A stretch of 64,000 bases of DNA from positions 1 to 64,000 of the forward strand of contig NZ_WMBB01000013.1 of the NCBI RefSeq assembly GCF_009708175.1. Direction: 5' to 3'. Origin of the DNA: Nocardia aurantiaca. GTDB lineage: Bacteria > Actinomycetota > Actinomycetes > Mycobacteriales > Mycobacteriaceae. The notes beneath the pieces are model-generated. The model saw only the letters and a program-made list of their open reading frames with translations, was not told where the DNA came from and did not search any database. This document shows positions 1 to 9,152 of the stretch, in pieces (within the stretch, counting starts at the first letter, position 1; every line of letters begins with the position of its first letter). The position numbers and the translations under genes were made by a program.

Positions 1-12
1 CAGTGTGATCAT
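1..12 (-). CDS. Possible 5' end of a minus-strand gene running off the window
   Basis: An ATG at position 12 on the minus strand reads Met-Ile-Thr-Leu before the edge. GAGGAG lies six bases upstream of it (about positions 19-24), a good ribosome site for this genome. Only four codons are visible, so nothing can be said about the product. The call rests on the ribosome site alone. Confidence 0.3.
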
Positions 13-24
13 CAGGCGCTCCTC

Positions 25-626
25 GTCCAACCTCGTTTCCCAGGCCCTCGGGGCTCCGGGTCGGTGTCCGTGTCGCTCTGACCTGGAATAAGTTACGTGT
101 TGCTACGAACAGAAGTCAAATCGGCTGTCTACCTGCGCTTTTCCGGCATATGTACGCAACGGCACCGATCCGTCGCGGCGGCGAATACCTCCGGAACGGA
201 TGTCGAGTGGAGGGAGCACGGTGGACTAGGCGTAGTGGGCACGGGTTCGCGGTCAGGAGAAGCCGGGCGGAGTGGCCCGCGCGGTGAAGAAGGTAGCGGC
301 GCGGCGCGGGTACGTGGAGACGGCACGGCGGTTACCGGCATTCACTCGACGCCTCGCTGTCGAAGATGCGGCGCGGGTGAATCAGCCGGGCCGGCTTCGG
401 GTATCGCGGGAAAAGACAGTTCCACCACCGATCGCTCCGGCATCGGGATAGCGAACCGCATAGCCGCTGGTCGATTTCATCCAGCGCTGCACGGTCGTTG
501 ACAAGCAATACGACAGCAACGATTGTCGGAGTGCGCCGTCTGACGGGGTTCTGTGCGTCATCTCGGTCTTACCCAGGGTGTTCGGCTCGGGCTCACGAGG
601 CTTCGGGTCGCGACGAAGGAGTCTGC
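25..626. other. Intergenic region without a recognisable gene
   Basis: About 600 bases between the possible edge gene and the sugar transporter. Open frames here are short, rich in Arg, Gly and Ser, and lack ribosome sites. It presumably carries promoters for the flanking genes, but no convincing -10/-35 pair was found. Confidence 0.5.
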
Positions 627-2054
627 GTGAGTTCATCGGTGGAAGCGCGAACGCCCGGCGATCGGGTGGAGAGGGCGGAAGACCTCGTCTACGTCGTATT
701 CATCACGGCCGCTGCGGCCATGGGTGGGTTTCTGTTCGGATACGACAGCTCGGTCATCAATGGCGCGGTCGAGGCTATCCGGGGTCGGTACGACATCGGG
801 TCGGCGACCCTGGCGCAGGTGGTGGCCATCGCGCTGATCGGATGCGCGGTGGGCGCGGCGATCGCGGGACGGATCGCGGACCGGATCGGCCGCATCTGGT
901 GCATGCGGATCGCCGCGACGCTGTTCACCTGTAGCGCGATCGGGTCGGCGCTGCCGTTCGCGCTGTGGGATCTGGCGATGTGGCGCGTGATCGGTGGCAT
1001 CGGCATCGGGATGGCATCGGTGATCGGGCCCGCATATATCGCCGAGGTGTCGCCGCCGGCGTATCGCGGACGGCTGGCGTCGTTCCAGCAGGCGGCCATC
1101 GTGATCGGCATCGCCACGTCACAATTGGTGAACTTCGCGATCCTGAAGATGGCGGGCGGGGCGCAGCGCGGGCATATCGGCGGACTCGAGGCCTGGCAGT
1201 GGATGCTCGGCGTGATGGTGGTGCCCGCGGCGCTGTACGGGCTGTTCTCCTTCACGATTCCGGAGTCGCCGCGGTATCTGATCTCCGTCGGGAAGATCGC
1301 CAAGGCCAAGGAGGTGCTGGCAGAGGTCGAGGGGACCAAGGGTGATCTCGATGCCCGGGTGGCCGAGATCGAGCAGGCCATGCACAGCGAGCACCGGTCG
1401 AGCTTCCGGGATCTGCTCGGCGGGAAGTTCGGGTTTCTGCCGGTGGTGTGGGTCGGCGTCGGGCTCTCGGTGTTCCAGCAGCTGGTCGGCATCAACGTCG
1501 TCTTCTACTACTCGGCGACGCTGTGGCAGTCGGTGGGCATCGACCCGTCCAGTTCGTTCCTCTACTCGTTCACCACCTCGATCATCAATATCGTCGGCAC
1601 CGTGATCGCCATGGTGCTGGTCGACCGGATCGGGCGGAAACCATTGGCGCTCATCGGATCCACGGGCATGGCCATCTCGCTCGCGCTGGAGGGGTGGGCG
1701 TTCTCCTCCAAGACCGGTTCCGGGGACAGCGTGAGCCTGCCGCATGCCCAGGGCATCGTGGCGCTGGTCTCGGCGCACTGCTTCGTGCTCTTCTTCGCCA
1801 TGTCGTGGGGCGTCGTGGTGTGGGTGCTGCTCGGCGAGATGTTCCCCAACAAGCTGCGCGCCGCCGCCCTCGGTGTGGCCGCGTCCGCGCAGTGGATCGC
1901 CAACTGGGTCATCACCGCCAGCTTCCCCAGCCTGGCCGACTGGAACCTGTCGGGCACCTACGTCATCTACACCGCCTTCGCGCTCCTCTCGATTCCCTTC
2001 GTGCTCGAGTGGGTCCCGGAGACGAAGGGCAAGGCGCTGGAAGAGATGGGCTGA
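627..2054 (+). CDS. MFS sugar porter (SP family), about 475 aa
   Basis: A 12-helix proton-coupled sugar transporter of the inner membrane. Sugar-porter signatures are visible: GRIADRIGR after helix 2, PESPRYL before the central loop, VDRIGRKP in the second half and PETKGKALEEM at the C terminus. QQLVGIN in helix 7 is the QQxxGxN motif typical of hexose transporters. The GTG at 627 is chosen because AAGGAG (616-621) sits five bases upstream. The frame is open to 498, but that ATG has no ribosome site and would add 43 residues unlike the family. The substrate cannot be read from sequence. The gene ends four bases before the convergent tuf remnant. Confidence 0.9.
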   Translation: MSSSVEARTPGDRVERAEDLVYVVFITAAAAMGGFLFGYDSSVINGAVEAIRGRYDIGSATLAQVVAIALIGCAVGAAIAGRIADRIGRIWCMRIAATLFTCSAIGSALPFALWDLAMWRVIGGIGIGMASVIGPAYIAEVSPPAYRGRLASFQQAAIVIGIATSQLVNFAILKMAGGAQRGHIGGLEAWQWMLGVMVVPAALYGLFSFTIPESPRYLISVGKIAKAKEVLAEVEGTKGDLDARVAEIEQAMHSEHRSSFRDLLGGKFGFLPVVWVGVGLSVFQQLVGINVVFYYSATLWQSVGIDPSSSFLYSFTTSIINIVGTVIAMVLVDRIGRKPLALIGSTGMAISLALEGWAFSSKTGSGDSVSLPHAQGIVALVSAHCFVLFFAMSWGVVVWVLLGEMFPNKLRAAALGVAASAQWIANWVITASFPSLADWNLSGTYVIYTAFALLSIPFVLEWVPETKGKALEEMG

Positions 2055-2058
2055 CCCG

Positions 2059-2678
2059 CTATTCGATGATCGTGGTGATCTGGCCCGCGCCGACCGTGCG
2101 GCCGCCCTCCTTGGACAGGATGTACGCCTGGCCCTCGAACCGAGTGTGCGGCGTGACCGGACGATCGGGGTGTTGTCGCCGTCGAATTCGTATTCGCTGA
2201 GCAGGTCGCGAACCTCGAGTTCCACCGGTTCGAGGATCTCCCCGTCCTCCACCATGTCGCACTTGTTCAGTGCCACAACCCTTTTCGGCACGCCGACCTC
2301 ACGCGCCAGAATCACGTGCTCCTTGGTCTGCGGCATGGGCCCATCGGTGGCGGCGACCACCAGGATCGCGCCGTCCATCCGGGCCGCGCCGGTGATCATG
2401 TTCTTGATGTAGTCGGCGTGGCCGGGACAGTCGACGTGCGCGTAATGACGGTTCTCCGTTCGGTATTCCACGTGGGCGATGGAGATGGTGATGCCGCGCT
2501 GCCGCTCCTCGGGGGCCTGGTCGATGGCCTCCAACGGCGTGAAGGGATTCAGATCCGGATATTCGTTGCGCAGGACCTTGGCGATCGCGGCGGTGAGGGC
2601 GGTTCTGCCATGGTCGATATGGCCGATGGTGCCGACGTTGACGGGCGGCTCGGTCCGCTGGAACTTCGCCTTCGCCAC
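2059..2678 (-). pseudogene. tuf: Decayed second elongation factor Tu gene (tuf), internally deleted
   Basis: The GTG at 2678 has a strong AGGAGG ribosome site and opens an EF-Tu G domain of about 172 residues, with CPGHADY and NKCD intact. The P-loop reads GHIDHGRTAL, so the essential lysine of GHVDHGKT is arginine and a nearby threonine is alanine. After DNTPIV the reading frame shifts. In the next frame the start of domain 3 follows (PVTPHTRFEG, AYILSK) and then directly the EF-Tu C terminus (GGRTVGAGQITTIIE). Domain 2 and most of domain 3 are gone. The second deletion joins two places that both encode EGGR in normal EF-Tu, suggesting recombination between short direct repeats. It cannot make a working EF-Tu; a truncated, frameshifted peptide could still be made. 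Confidence 0.9.
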
Positions 2679-2885
2679 TGGAAACCTCCTGCGCGCCCGT
2701 GCGATTCGAGGCGGATACCGGAGGGTGGGGACACCGCGACATCATGCCCGACGGCGGTGTCCGTTCCAGGGTATTCAGCGGCGGTCCGGGACACGTCGGG
2801 GAACCGGGCGAACCGGGCGTACAGGACCGTCGGCGGAAACGCGGAGCCGTCGCGTGCCCAATCAGCTGTGGACGGGCGGGCGCAG

Positions 2886-2891
2886 TAACGT
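2886..2891 (+). promoter_or_regulatory. Predicted -10 of a leaderless promoter for pepA
   Basis: TAACGT ends eight bases before the ATG at 2900 and there is no Shine-Dalgarno. This matches the TANNNT spacing of leaderless actinobacterial transcripts. No clear -35 is seen. Confidence 0.5.
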
Positions 2892-2899
2892 GGGCGGTT

Positions 2900-4405
2900 A
2901 TGACAGCTGTTGCAGATCGTTCGCTCGGACCGGAACTCGTACGCGTCGGGGGCATCGGGGAGGCCGATGTGCTCGTCATCGGGCTCACCTCGACGGAGGA
3001 CGGGCCGGTGATCGCGCCCGCCGACGCGTTCGAGGATGTGCTCGACGGCGAGACCCGGGCCGCACTGCTGAGCGCGCTGCGGGCCGTCGGGGCCAAGGGC
3101 AAGAGCGAGGAGACCACGCGGGTACCGGCGCCCGCGGGGCTGGGCGTGGATTTCGTGCTGGCGGTCGGGCTCGGGGCGGCGGACGATATCGACGCCGAGC
3201 AGGTGCGCAAGTCGGCCGGTGCGGCCGGGCGGGCGCTGGCCGGGGTCGCGACGGCGGTCACCACCCTGTCGGGGCTGGATCTGGGGGCGGCGGCCGAAGG
3301 GTTCTATCTGGGCGCGTACCAGTTCACCGCGTTCAAATCGGCCAAGACCGCGCCCAAGGCCGAGGATCAGCCGGTCAAGCGGGTCGAATTCCTGGTTCCC
3401 GAACCGGGATTCGGTGAGGAGGAACTCTTCCGGGCGCAGGCGATCGCCGAAGCCGTCGCCACCGCCCGGGATTTCGTGAACACCCCGCCCAGCGACCTGT
3501 TCCCGGCCGAATTCGCCAATCGCGCAGCGGAATTGGCCAAGGCCGCCGGGCTGCAGGTGGAGATCCTCGACGAGAAGGCACTCGAATCGCAGGGCTACGG
3601 CGGCATTCTCGGCGTCGGCAAGGGCTCCTCGCGACCGCCGCGGCTGATCCGCATCACCTACGCGGGCGGTGACCCCAAGGTGGCGCTCATCGGCAAGGGC
3701 ATCACCTTCGACACCGGCGGCATCTCCATCAAGCCCGCGGCGAACATGGAGAACATGACCTCCGACATGGGCGGCGCGGCGGCGGTCATCGCCACCACGC
3801 TGCTGGCGGCGCGACTGAGCCTGCCGCTCACCGTGATCGCCACCGTGCCCATGGCCGAGAACATGCCGTCGGCCACGGCGCAGCGGCCCGGTGACGTGCT
3901 CACCCAGTACGGCGGCACCACCGTCGAGGTCATCAATACCGATGCCGAGGGCCGGCTCATCCTGGCCGACGCCATGGTGCGCGCGGGCGAGGACGAACCC
4001 GACTACCTGATCGACGTCGCCACCCTCACCGGTGCGCAGATGGTCGCCCTCGGCACCCGGACCCCGGGCGTCATGGGCACCGACGTCTTCCGCGACCGGG
4101 TCGCCCGGATCTCCCAGGCCGTGGGCGAAAACGCCTGGGCCATGCCGCTTCCCGCGGAACTGCGCGCCGACCTGAACTCCAAGATCGCCGACCTGCAGAA
4201 CGTCGCGCCGCACCGCTGGGGCGGCATGCTCTCGGCCGGGCTGTTCCTCAAGGAATTCGTCTCCGACAGCGTGCAGTGGGCCCACCTGGATGTCGCCGGA
4301 CCCGCCTACAACACCGGCGGGTCGTTCGGCTACATCGGCAAGGGCGGCACCGGCGTACCGGTCCGCACCCTCATCGCCACCCTCGAGGACATCGCCGCCG
4401 AATAG
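2900..4405 (+). CDS. pepA: Leucyl aminopeptidase, M17 family, about 501 aa
   Basis: A cytosolic dizinc (or dimanganese) exopeptidase that removes N-terminal residues, mainly leucine, from peptides. The C-terminal catalytic domain shows GKGITFDTGG with the metal and active-site lysine, the MTSDMGGAAA segment, and the family signature NTDAEGRLILAD with its metal ligands. The N-terminal macro-like domain (first 170 residues or so) is divergent, as usual. Length is normal for the family. The ATG at 2900 is preferred over the open frame to 2699 because the protein family starts here and a leaderless -10 precedes it. In mycobacteria the orthologue is called pepB and also lies just upstream of the E2 gene. 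A hairpin terminator follows. Confidence 0.93.
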   Translation: MTAVADRSLGPELVRVGGIGEADVLVIGLTSTEDGPVIAPADAFEDVLDGETRAALLSALRAVGAKGKSEETTRVPAPAGLGVDFVLAVGLGAADDIDAEQVRKSAGAAGRALAGVATAVTTLSGLDLGAAAEGFYLGAYQFTAFKSAKTAPKAEDQPVKRVEFLVPEPGFGEEELFRAQAIAEAVATARDFVNTPPSDLFPAEFANRAAELAKAAGLQVEILDEKALESQGYGGILGVGKGSSRPPRLIRITYAGGDPKVALIGKGITFDTGGISIKPAANMENMTSDMGGAAAVIATTLLAARLSLPLTVIATVPMAENMPSATAQRPGDVLTQYGGTTVEVINTDAEGRLILADAMVRAGEDEPDYLIDVATLTGAQMVALGTRTPGVMGTDVFRDRVARISQAVGENAWAMPLPAELRADLNSKIADLQNVAPHRWGGMLSAGLFLKEFVSDSVQWAHLDVAGPAYNTGGSFGYIGKGGTGVPVRTLIATLEDIAAE

Positions 4406-4429
4406 GCCGCCGGCCACATTCGCGAACCA

Positions 4430-4458
4430 CGCCCGCCTCGCTGCCTGCGAGGCGGGCG
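4430..4458 (+). terminator. Hairpin terminator after pepA
   Basis: An 11-bp perfect G+C stem (4430-4440 with 4448-4458) and seven-base loop, 24 bases after the pepA stop. It is followed by TTGTCG rather than a long T-run, common in high-G+C actinomycetes. Confidence 0.7.
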
Positions 4459-5046
4459 TTGTCGATACGTCGATCACGATTGACGCGCAACGACCTTGCC
4501 GTACCGCAGGGCGTAGCCTCCCGACATCTGGTGATCGACAGCCATCTGGGCGACGCCGCCGCCGGTAGCCGGGCTTTCGCCGACCGGGCGAGACAGGCAT
4601 ACACGGCATTCCGCCGGAGGAACCCCGCATCGGACAGCGCGTCGGTTCGACAGCCGGACAGGATGTTCCGTCGGGCGGCGTCGTGTCCAGCTAGCCGACC
4701 GCTACCCCATCGGCGCGGGCGGGATTCCCGGCCACCGGCACCCCGGACACCCGTGTCGAGCGCAAACGTGATACGTCTCATGCCATTCCCGCCAAACCGG
4801 GCTCACGCCAAGGACATCTCATGCTCACGCAGGGGATTGCGACGCGGAGAGGTCGGCGCAACCGCCGCCCTGTGACACGCCGCACCCGGGCGAGTGCAAG
4901 GATGGGTGGCTGGAACAAGAACCAACACGGATCTCCGGTGCCACAGAATGTTCGGTGGCCGTCGGGCCGACACCGCGACCCGCGGTGCCACGCCCGCTGA
5001 GAGACGAACTGTTTAACCCGACGAGCAGTCAGAGGAGTCAACGGAC
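4459..5046. other. Long intergenic region upstream of the E2 gene
   Basis: Nearly 590 bases with no supported gene on either strand. Short frames have no ribosome sites and biased composition. It probably holds the promoter and 5' leader of the E2 gene. I could not identify a riboswitch or operator. Confidence 0.5.
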
Positions 5047-6810
5047 ATGACCTTCTCCGTCCAGATGCCGGCTCTTGGTGAGAGCGTCACCGAGGGCACT
5101 GTGACCAGGTGGCTGAAGCAGGAAGGAGACACGGTCGAGGTCGACGAGCCGCTGCTCGAAGTCTCCACCGACAAGGTCGACACCGAGATCCCGTCCCCGG
5201 CCGCAGGCGTTCTCGTGAAGATCGTCGCCCAGGAGGACGACGTGGTCGAGGTCGGTGGCGAGCTCGGCGTGATCGGTGAGGCCGGTTCCGCTCCGGCCCC
5301 GGCCGCCGCCCCCGCTCCCGCCGCCGCCCCGGCCCCGGCCCCGGCGCCCGCGCCGACCCCCGCTCCGGCCCCGCAGCCGGTTGCCGCCGCCCCGGCCCCG
5401 GCCGCCGCCGCGCCCGCTTCGGCCGCTGCCGCCTCCGGCACCCCGGTCAAGATGCCCGAGCTCGGTGAGTCCGTCACCGAGGGCACCGTCACCCGCTGGC
5501 TGAAGCAGGTGGGCGACCAGGTCGCGGTGGACGAGCCGCTGCTCGAGGTCTCCACCGACAAGGTCGACACAGAGATCCCGTCGCCGGTCGCCGGCACGCT
5601 GCTGGAGATCTCCGCCCAGGAGGACGACGTGGTCGCCGTCGGCGGCCAGCTGGGCGTCATCGGTAGCGGGGTCCCCGCCGCCGCACCTGCCCCGGCTCCG
5701 GCTCCCGCACCTGCGCCGGCTGCCGCGCCCGCTCCGGCCCCGGCGGCTCCCGCACCTGCTCCTGCCCCGGCTGCCGCTGCTCCGGCTCCCGCTCCGGCCC
5801 CGAAGCCCGCGCCGGTCCCGGCCGCGGCCACCCCGGCCGAGGAGCCCTCCACCAACGGCGGCCCCTACGTCACCCCGCTGGTGCGAAAGCTGGCCGCGGA
5901 GAACGACGTCGACCTCGCCACCGTCACCGGATCCGGTGTCGGCGGCCGCATCCGCAAGCAGGATGTGCTCGCCGCCGCGGAGGCCAAGAAGGCCGCGGTT
6001 CCCGCCGCTGGCGCCGCGCCCGCCGCTGCCGCTCCGGCCGCTCCGGCCGCCCCGGCCGCTGCCCCCGCGCCGCGGCCGTCGCTGTCGCACCTGCCCGGCA
6101 CGGTCCAGAAGGCCACCCGCATCCGGCAGATCACGGCGGCCAAGACCGTGGAGTCGCTGCAGACCACCGCGCAGCTCACCCAGGTGCACGAGGTCGACAT
6201 GACCAAGATCGCCGCCCTGCGCAACCGCGCCAAGGCCGCGTTCAAGCAGCGCGAGGGCGTCAACATCACGTTCCTGCCGTTCTACGCCAAGGCCGTCATC
6301 GAGGCCCTGGCCGTGCACCCGAACATCAACGCCTCCTACAACTCCGAGACCAAGGAGATCACCTACCACTCGGTGGTCAACCTGGGCATCGCGGTCGACA
6401 CCGAGCACGGCCTGCTCTCGCCGGTCATCCACAATGCCAACGACCTGTCGCTGGCCGGGCTGGCGCGCGCCATCGCCGATATCGCCAACCGCGCCCGCAC
6501 CGGCGGCCTGAAGCCCGACGAGCTCGCCAACGGCACCTTCACCATCACCAACATCGGCTCGAACGGCGCGCTGTTCGACACCCCGATCCTGCTGCCGCCG
6601 CAGGCCGCCATGCTGGGCACCGGCGCAATCGTCAAGCGCCCCATGGTGATCAGCGACGACGGCAACGAGTTCATCGGTATCCGCTCGATGGCCTACCTGC
6701 CGCTCACCTACGATCACCGCCTCATCGACGGCGCCGACGCCGGCCGCTTCGTGACCACGATCAAGCACCGGCTGGAAGAGGCGGCGTTCGAGGGTGACCT
6801 CGGCCTGTAG
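5047..6810 (+). CDS. dlaT: Dihydrolipoamide acyltransferase (E2), two lipoyl domains, 587 aa
   Basis: The E2 core of a 2-oxoacid dehydrogenase complex, moving acyl groups from E1 to CoA on swinging lipoyl arms. Two lipoyl domains carry the DKVDTE motif (lysines at about 43 and 172), separated by long Ala/Pro linkers. A peripheral-subunit-binding domain follows (about 290-325, YVTPLVRKLA). The catalytic domain runs to the C terminus, with YDHRLIDGADAGRF (histidine near 557) as the acetyltransferase site. GAGGAG lies about ten bases before the ATG. In mycobacteria this locus is annotated sucB but works as DlaT, the E2 of pyruvate dehydrogenase and of the peroxynitrite reductase system. Which acyl substrate it uses here is inferred. 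lipB and lipA, which make its cofactor, follow. Confidence 0.95.
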   Translation: MTFSVQMPALGESVTEGTVTRWLKQEGDTVEVDEPLLEVSTDKVDTEIPSPAAGVLVKIVAQEDDVVEVGGELGVIGEAGSAPAPAAAPAPAAAPAPAPAPAPTPAPAPQPVAAAPAPAAAAPASAAAASGTPVKMPELGESVTEGTVTRWLKQVGDQVAVDEPLLEVSTDKVDTEIPSPVAGTLLEISAQEDDVVAVGGQLGVIGSGVPAAAPAPAPAPAPAPAAAPAPAPAAPAPAPAPAAAAPAPAPAPKPAPVPAAATPAEEPSTNGGPYVTPLVRKLAAENDVDLATVTGSGVGGRIRKQDVLAAAEAKKAAVPAAGAAPAAAAPAAPAAPAAAPAPRPSLSHLPGTVQKATRIRQITAAKTVESLQTTAQLTQVHEVDMTKIAALRNRAKAAFKQREGVNITFLPFYAKAVIEALAVHPNINASYNSETKEITYHSVVNLGIAVDTEHGLLSPVIHNANDLSLAGLARAIADIANRARTGGLKPDELANGTFTITNIGSNGALFDTPILLPPQAAMLGTGAIVKRPMVISDDGNEFIGIRSMAYLPLTYDHRLIDGADAGRFVTTIKHRLEEAAFEGDLGL

Positions 6811-6843
6811 GGTTCATCGGATGCGGTCTGTGGGACTGATCGG

Positions 6844-7743
6844 ATGAAGGTCGTGGTCGCCGGCTCGTCCGGGCTGATCGGGACGGCGCTCGTCGCGGCT
6901 CTGCGCCGCGACGGGCACGAGGTCACGCGCCTCGTGCGCCGTCCCGTGCACGCTCGCGACGAATTCACCTGGGACCCCGTCCGTTCCCATCTGGACGAGC
7001 GCGCGCTGCGCGGCGCCGACGCCGTGGTGAATCTCTGCGGCGCGAGCGTCGGGCGGCGGCGCTGGAACGGCAGCTACAAGCAGGAGCTGCGCGACAGCCG
7101 CATCGTCCCCACCGACGTGCTGGCCGCCGTTGTCGCCGCCGCGGGAGTGCCGACGCTGATCAATGCCAGCGGCGTGCACTACTACGGCGGCGACAACGGC
7201 GACCGCGTCGTCACCGAGAGTTCCCCCGCCGGAACGGGTTTCCTCGCACAACTGTGTGTCGACTGGGAAGCCGCCACCGCGCAGGCCGCCGACGCCGGCG
7301 TGCGCACGGTGCTGCTGCGCTCGGCGGTGGTGCTGGCCCGGCACGGCGGCATGCTCGGAATGCTGTACCCCCTGTACTTTCTCGGCCTCGGCGGGCGCCT
7401 GGGCAGCGGCCGCCAGTACGTCCCGTGGATCTCACTCGACGATGAGGTGGGTGCGATCAGTTACGCGCTCACGCACGAAAACCTCTCCGGCCCGGTCAAT
7501 ATGGTCGGTCCCGCGCCCGTCACCAACGCCGAGTTCACCCGTGCGCTGGGCCGCGTCATGCACCGGCCGACGCCGCTGATGGTGCCCGCGTTCGCACTGC
7601 GGCTGGCCATCGGCGAGTTCGCGGAAGAGGCGATCCTGCACGGCCCCAGGGCGATTCCCACCGCCCTCGAGGCAGCCGGATACCCCTTCCAGCACCCGAC
7701 CATCGGCGCGGCGCTGACCGCCACCCTGGGCGGATCCGACTGA
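6844..7743 (+). CDS. TIGR01777-family NAD(P)-binding epimerase (SDR39U1-like), 299 aa
   Basis: An extended short-chain dehydrogenase-like protein. The N terminus reads VVVAGSSGLIGTALVAAL, a Rossmann glycine motif. The family-specific segments GADAVVNLCGASVGRRRW and SGVHYYG are present, and a C-terminal DUF1731-like region ends with GYPFQHPTI. The family is universal in actinobacteria, but its substrate is unknown. The gene sits 33 bases after dlaT and is likely cotranscribed with it. The same neighbour is found in mycobacteria between the E2 gene and lipB. The biochemical role is not established. Confidence 0.88.
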   Translation: MKVVVAGSSGLIGTALVAALRRDGHEVTRLVRRPVHARDEFTWDPVRSHLDERALRGADAVVNLCGASVGRRRWNGSYKQELRDSRIVPTDVLAAVVAAAGVPTLINASGVHYYGGDNGDRVVTESSPAGTGFLAQLCVDWEAATAQAADAGVRTVLLRSAVVLARHGGMLGMLYPLYFLGLGGRLGSGRQYVPWISLDDEVGAISYALTHENLSGPVNMVGPAPVTNAEFTRALGRVMHRPTPLMVPAFALRLAIGEFAEEAILHGPRAIPTALEAAGYPFQHPTIGAALTATLGGSD

Positions 7744-7793
7744 CGCCGACCGGTTCCCGGTGGGCGCGGCGCGCGTCACAGCGACCCCGCCGA

Positions 7794-7799
7794 TACCGT
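7794..7799 (+). promoter_or_regulatory. Predicted -10 of a leaderless promoter for the GNAT gene
   Basis: TACCGT ends six bases before the GTG at 7806. This favours 7806 over the upstream GTG at 7800, which overlaps the start of the spacer. Confidence 0.4.
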
Positions 7800-7805
7800 G
7801 TGGAC

Positions 7806-8339
7806 GTGACCGATCAAACGTCCGACCCGCTGGTGCGAGATGCGCGCGAGAGCGATCTCCCCGAGATCCTGGCGATCCACAACAACGCCATCGCCGAGAC
7901 CACGGCCATCTGGGATACCGAGCTCGCCGACCTGGACGAGCGCAAGGCCTGGTTCGCGGCGCGGACCGGCGCGGGCCATCCCGTGCTGGTGGCCGAGATC
8001 GACGGCCAGGTGGCGGGGTACGCCAGCTACGGGCAGTTCCGGCCGAAGTCCGGCTACCGGTTCGCGGTCGAGAATTCGGTGTACGTGTCGGAGGAATTCC
8101 AGCGCCGCGGCGTCGCCACGGCGCTGATGCGGGAGCTGCTGGCACGGGCGAGCCAGGGCGGCGTGCACACCATGATCGCCGCGATCGAGTCGAGTAACCG
8201 CACGTCGATCGCCCTGCACGAGAAATTCGGCTTCGCGGTCGTCGGGCAGATGGCCGAAGTCGGGCACAAATTCGGGCGCTGGATGGACCTGACGCTGATG
8301 CAACGCGCCGTCGACGAAGGGGTAACGTCGCCATCGTGA
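7806..8339 (+). CDS. GNAT N-acetyltransferase, phosphinothricin acetyltransferase-like, about 177 aa
   Basis: An acetyl-CoA-dependent N-acetyltransferase of the GNAT fold. The order of segments follows the Pat/Bar/YncA group: VRDARESDLPEILAIHN at the N terminus, VAGYASYGQFR in the central strands, and the acetyl-CoA pyrophosphate loop QRRGVATALM. It ends with FGFAVVGQMAEVGHKFGRW, typical of this group. Possible substrates are amino-acid analogues or sulfone/sulfoximine derivatives; the actual one is unknown. The start is GTG 7806 (leaderless) or GTG 7800. Its stop overlaps the lipB start as GTGA, so translation of lipB is probably coupled to it. The gene is an insertion relative to the mycobacterial order. 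Confidence 0.85.
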   Translation: MTDQTSDPLVRDARESDLPEILAIHNNAIAETTAIWDTELADLDERKAWFAARTGAGHPVLVAEIDGQVAGYASYGQFRPKSGYRFAVENSVYVSEEFQRRGVATALMRELLARASQGGVHTMIAAIESSNRTSIALHEKFGFAVVGQMAEVGHKFGRWMDLTLMQRAVDEGVTSPS

Positions 8340-9130
8340 GCGAGAGCACTACGGCCACCGCACCGTTACCCCGCGCGGTGTCGGCTCGCTTCGACGACAC
8401 ACCCCTCGTCGTCGAGGATCTGGGCCTCATCGATTATCAGGAAGCCTGGCAGCTGCAGCGGTCGATCGCCGCCGAACGCGCCGACGGCATCGGGCAGGAC
8501 CGGCTGTTGCTGCTGGAACACCCCTTCGTCTACACCGCGGGACGCCGCACCGAACCGCAGGACCTGCCCATGGACGGCAGCCCGGTCATCGAGGTGGACC
8601 GCGGCGGGAAGATCACCTGGCACGGTCCGGGGCAACTGGTCGGCTACCCGATCGTGCGGCTGGCCGAACCCGTCGACGTGGTGGCCTACGTGCGCCGGCT
8701 CGAGGAAGCCCTCATCGCCGTCTGCGCGCGGCTGGGCCTGGAAGCCGGTCGGGTGGAAGGCCGTTCGGGGGTGTGGGTGCCGGAGACGGAGTTCCTGCCC
8801 GAACGCAAGGTCGCGGCCATCGGGGTGCGCGTCCAGCGCGGGGTCACCCTGCACGGGATCTCGCTGAACTGCGATGCCGGCCTGGACGGCTTCAATGCGA
8901 TTGTGCCGTGCGGCATTCGCGACGCCGGGGTCACCACCCTGAGCCGCGAGCTGGACCGCGACGTGACCGTCGACGACGTGCGGCCGCTGGTGGCCGACGC
9001 CATCGCGCGCGCCCTCGACGGCGAGCTGAAAGTGGCCGACCACACCATCTCCCGCTGCGTCGAAGCCGCCGCCGAATGCCGCGAACCAGTCCCCGCGGCG
9101 CCCGGCGACGTGCCCGCCAAGGCCGAATGA
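8336..9130 (+). CDS. lipB: Octanoyltransferase LipB, 264 aa
   Basis: Transfers octanoyl from acyl carrier protein to the lysine of lipoyl domains, the first step of endogenous lipoate synthesis. The signature RGGKITWHGPGQLVGYP is present near residue 85-100. The catalytic cysteine lies in IVPCGI (about residue 192) and the catalytic lysine in RKVAAIGVR. A roughly 20-residue N-terminal extension and an acidic tail exceed the shortest homologues. The GTG start overlaps the upstream stop by four bases. lipA follows 22 bases later, and the lipoylated E2 is three genes upstream, so the cluster joins enzyme and cofactor synthesis. Confidence 0.95.
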   Translation: MSESTTATAPLPRAVSARFDDTPLVVEDLGLIDYQEAWQLQRSIAAERADGIGQDRLLLLEHPFVYTAGRRTEPQDLPMDGSPVIEVDRGGKITWHGPGQLVGYPIVRLAEPVDVVAYVRRLEEALIAVCARLGLEAGRVEGRSGVWVPETEFLPERKVAAIGVRVQRGVTLHGISLNCDAGLDGFNAIVPCGIRDAGVTTLSRELDRDVTVDDVRPLVADAIARALDGELKVADHTISRCVEAAAECREPVPAAPGDVPAKAE

Positions 9131-9139
9131 TCATGAGCG

Positions 9140-9145
9140 TAGGGT
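9140..9145 (+). promoter_or_regulatory. Predicted -10 of a leaderless promoter for lipA
   Basis: TAGGGT ends seven bases before the GTG at 9153, suggesting lipA has its own leaderless transcript beside read-through from lipB. Confidence 0.45.
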
Positions 9146-9152
9146 GAACACA

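Noticed and set aside
1119..2061. Minus-strand open frame continuing from the EF-Tu remnant through the sugar transporter gene
   Set aside because: It is the antisense of the transporter, Arg/Gly-rich, and simply lacks stops in a high-G+C frame.
2549..4630. Very long minus-strand open frame opposite pepA
   Set aside because: Antisense shadow: low-complexity composition, no family resemblance, and pepA itself is unmistakable.
5276..5870. Tandem Pro/Ala codon repeats in dlaT as possible DNA repeats
   Set aside because: They are the flexible linkers between lipoyl and binding domains, normal for E2 proteins.
5038..6768. Long minus-strand Gly/Arg-rich frame opposite dlaT
   Set aside because: Explained by the Ala/Pro codon repeats of the E2 linkers read backwards.
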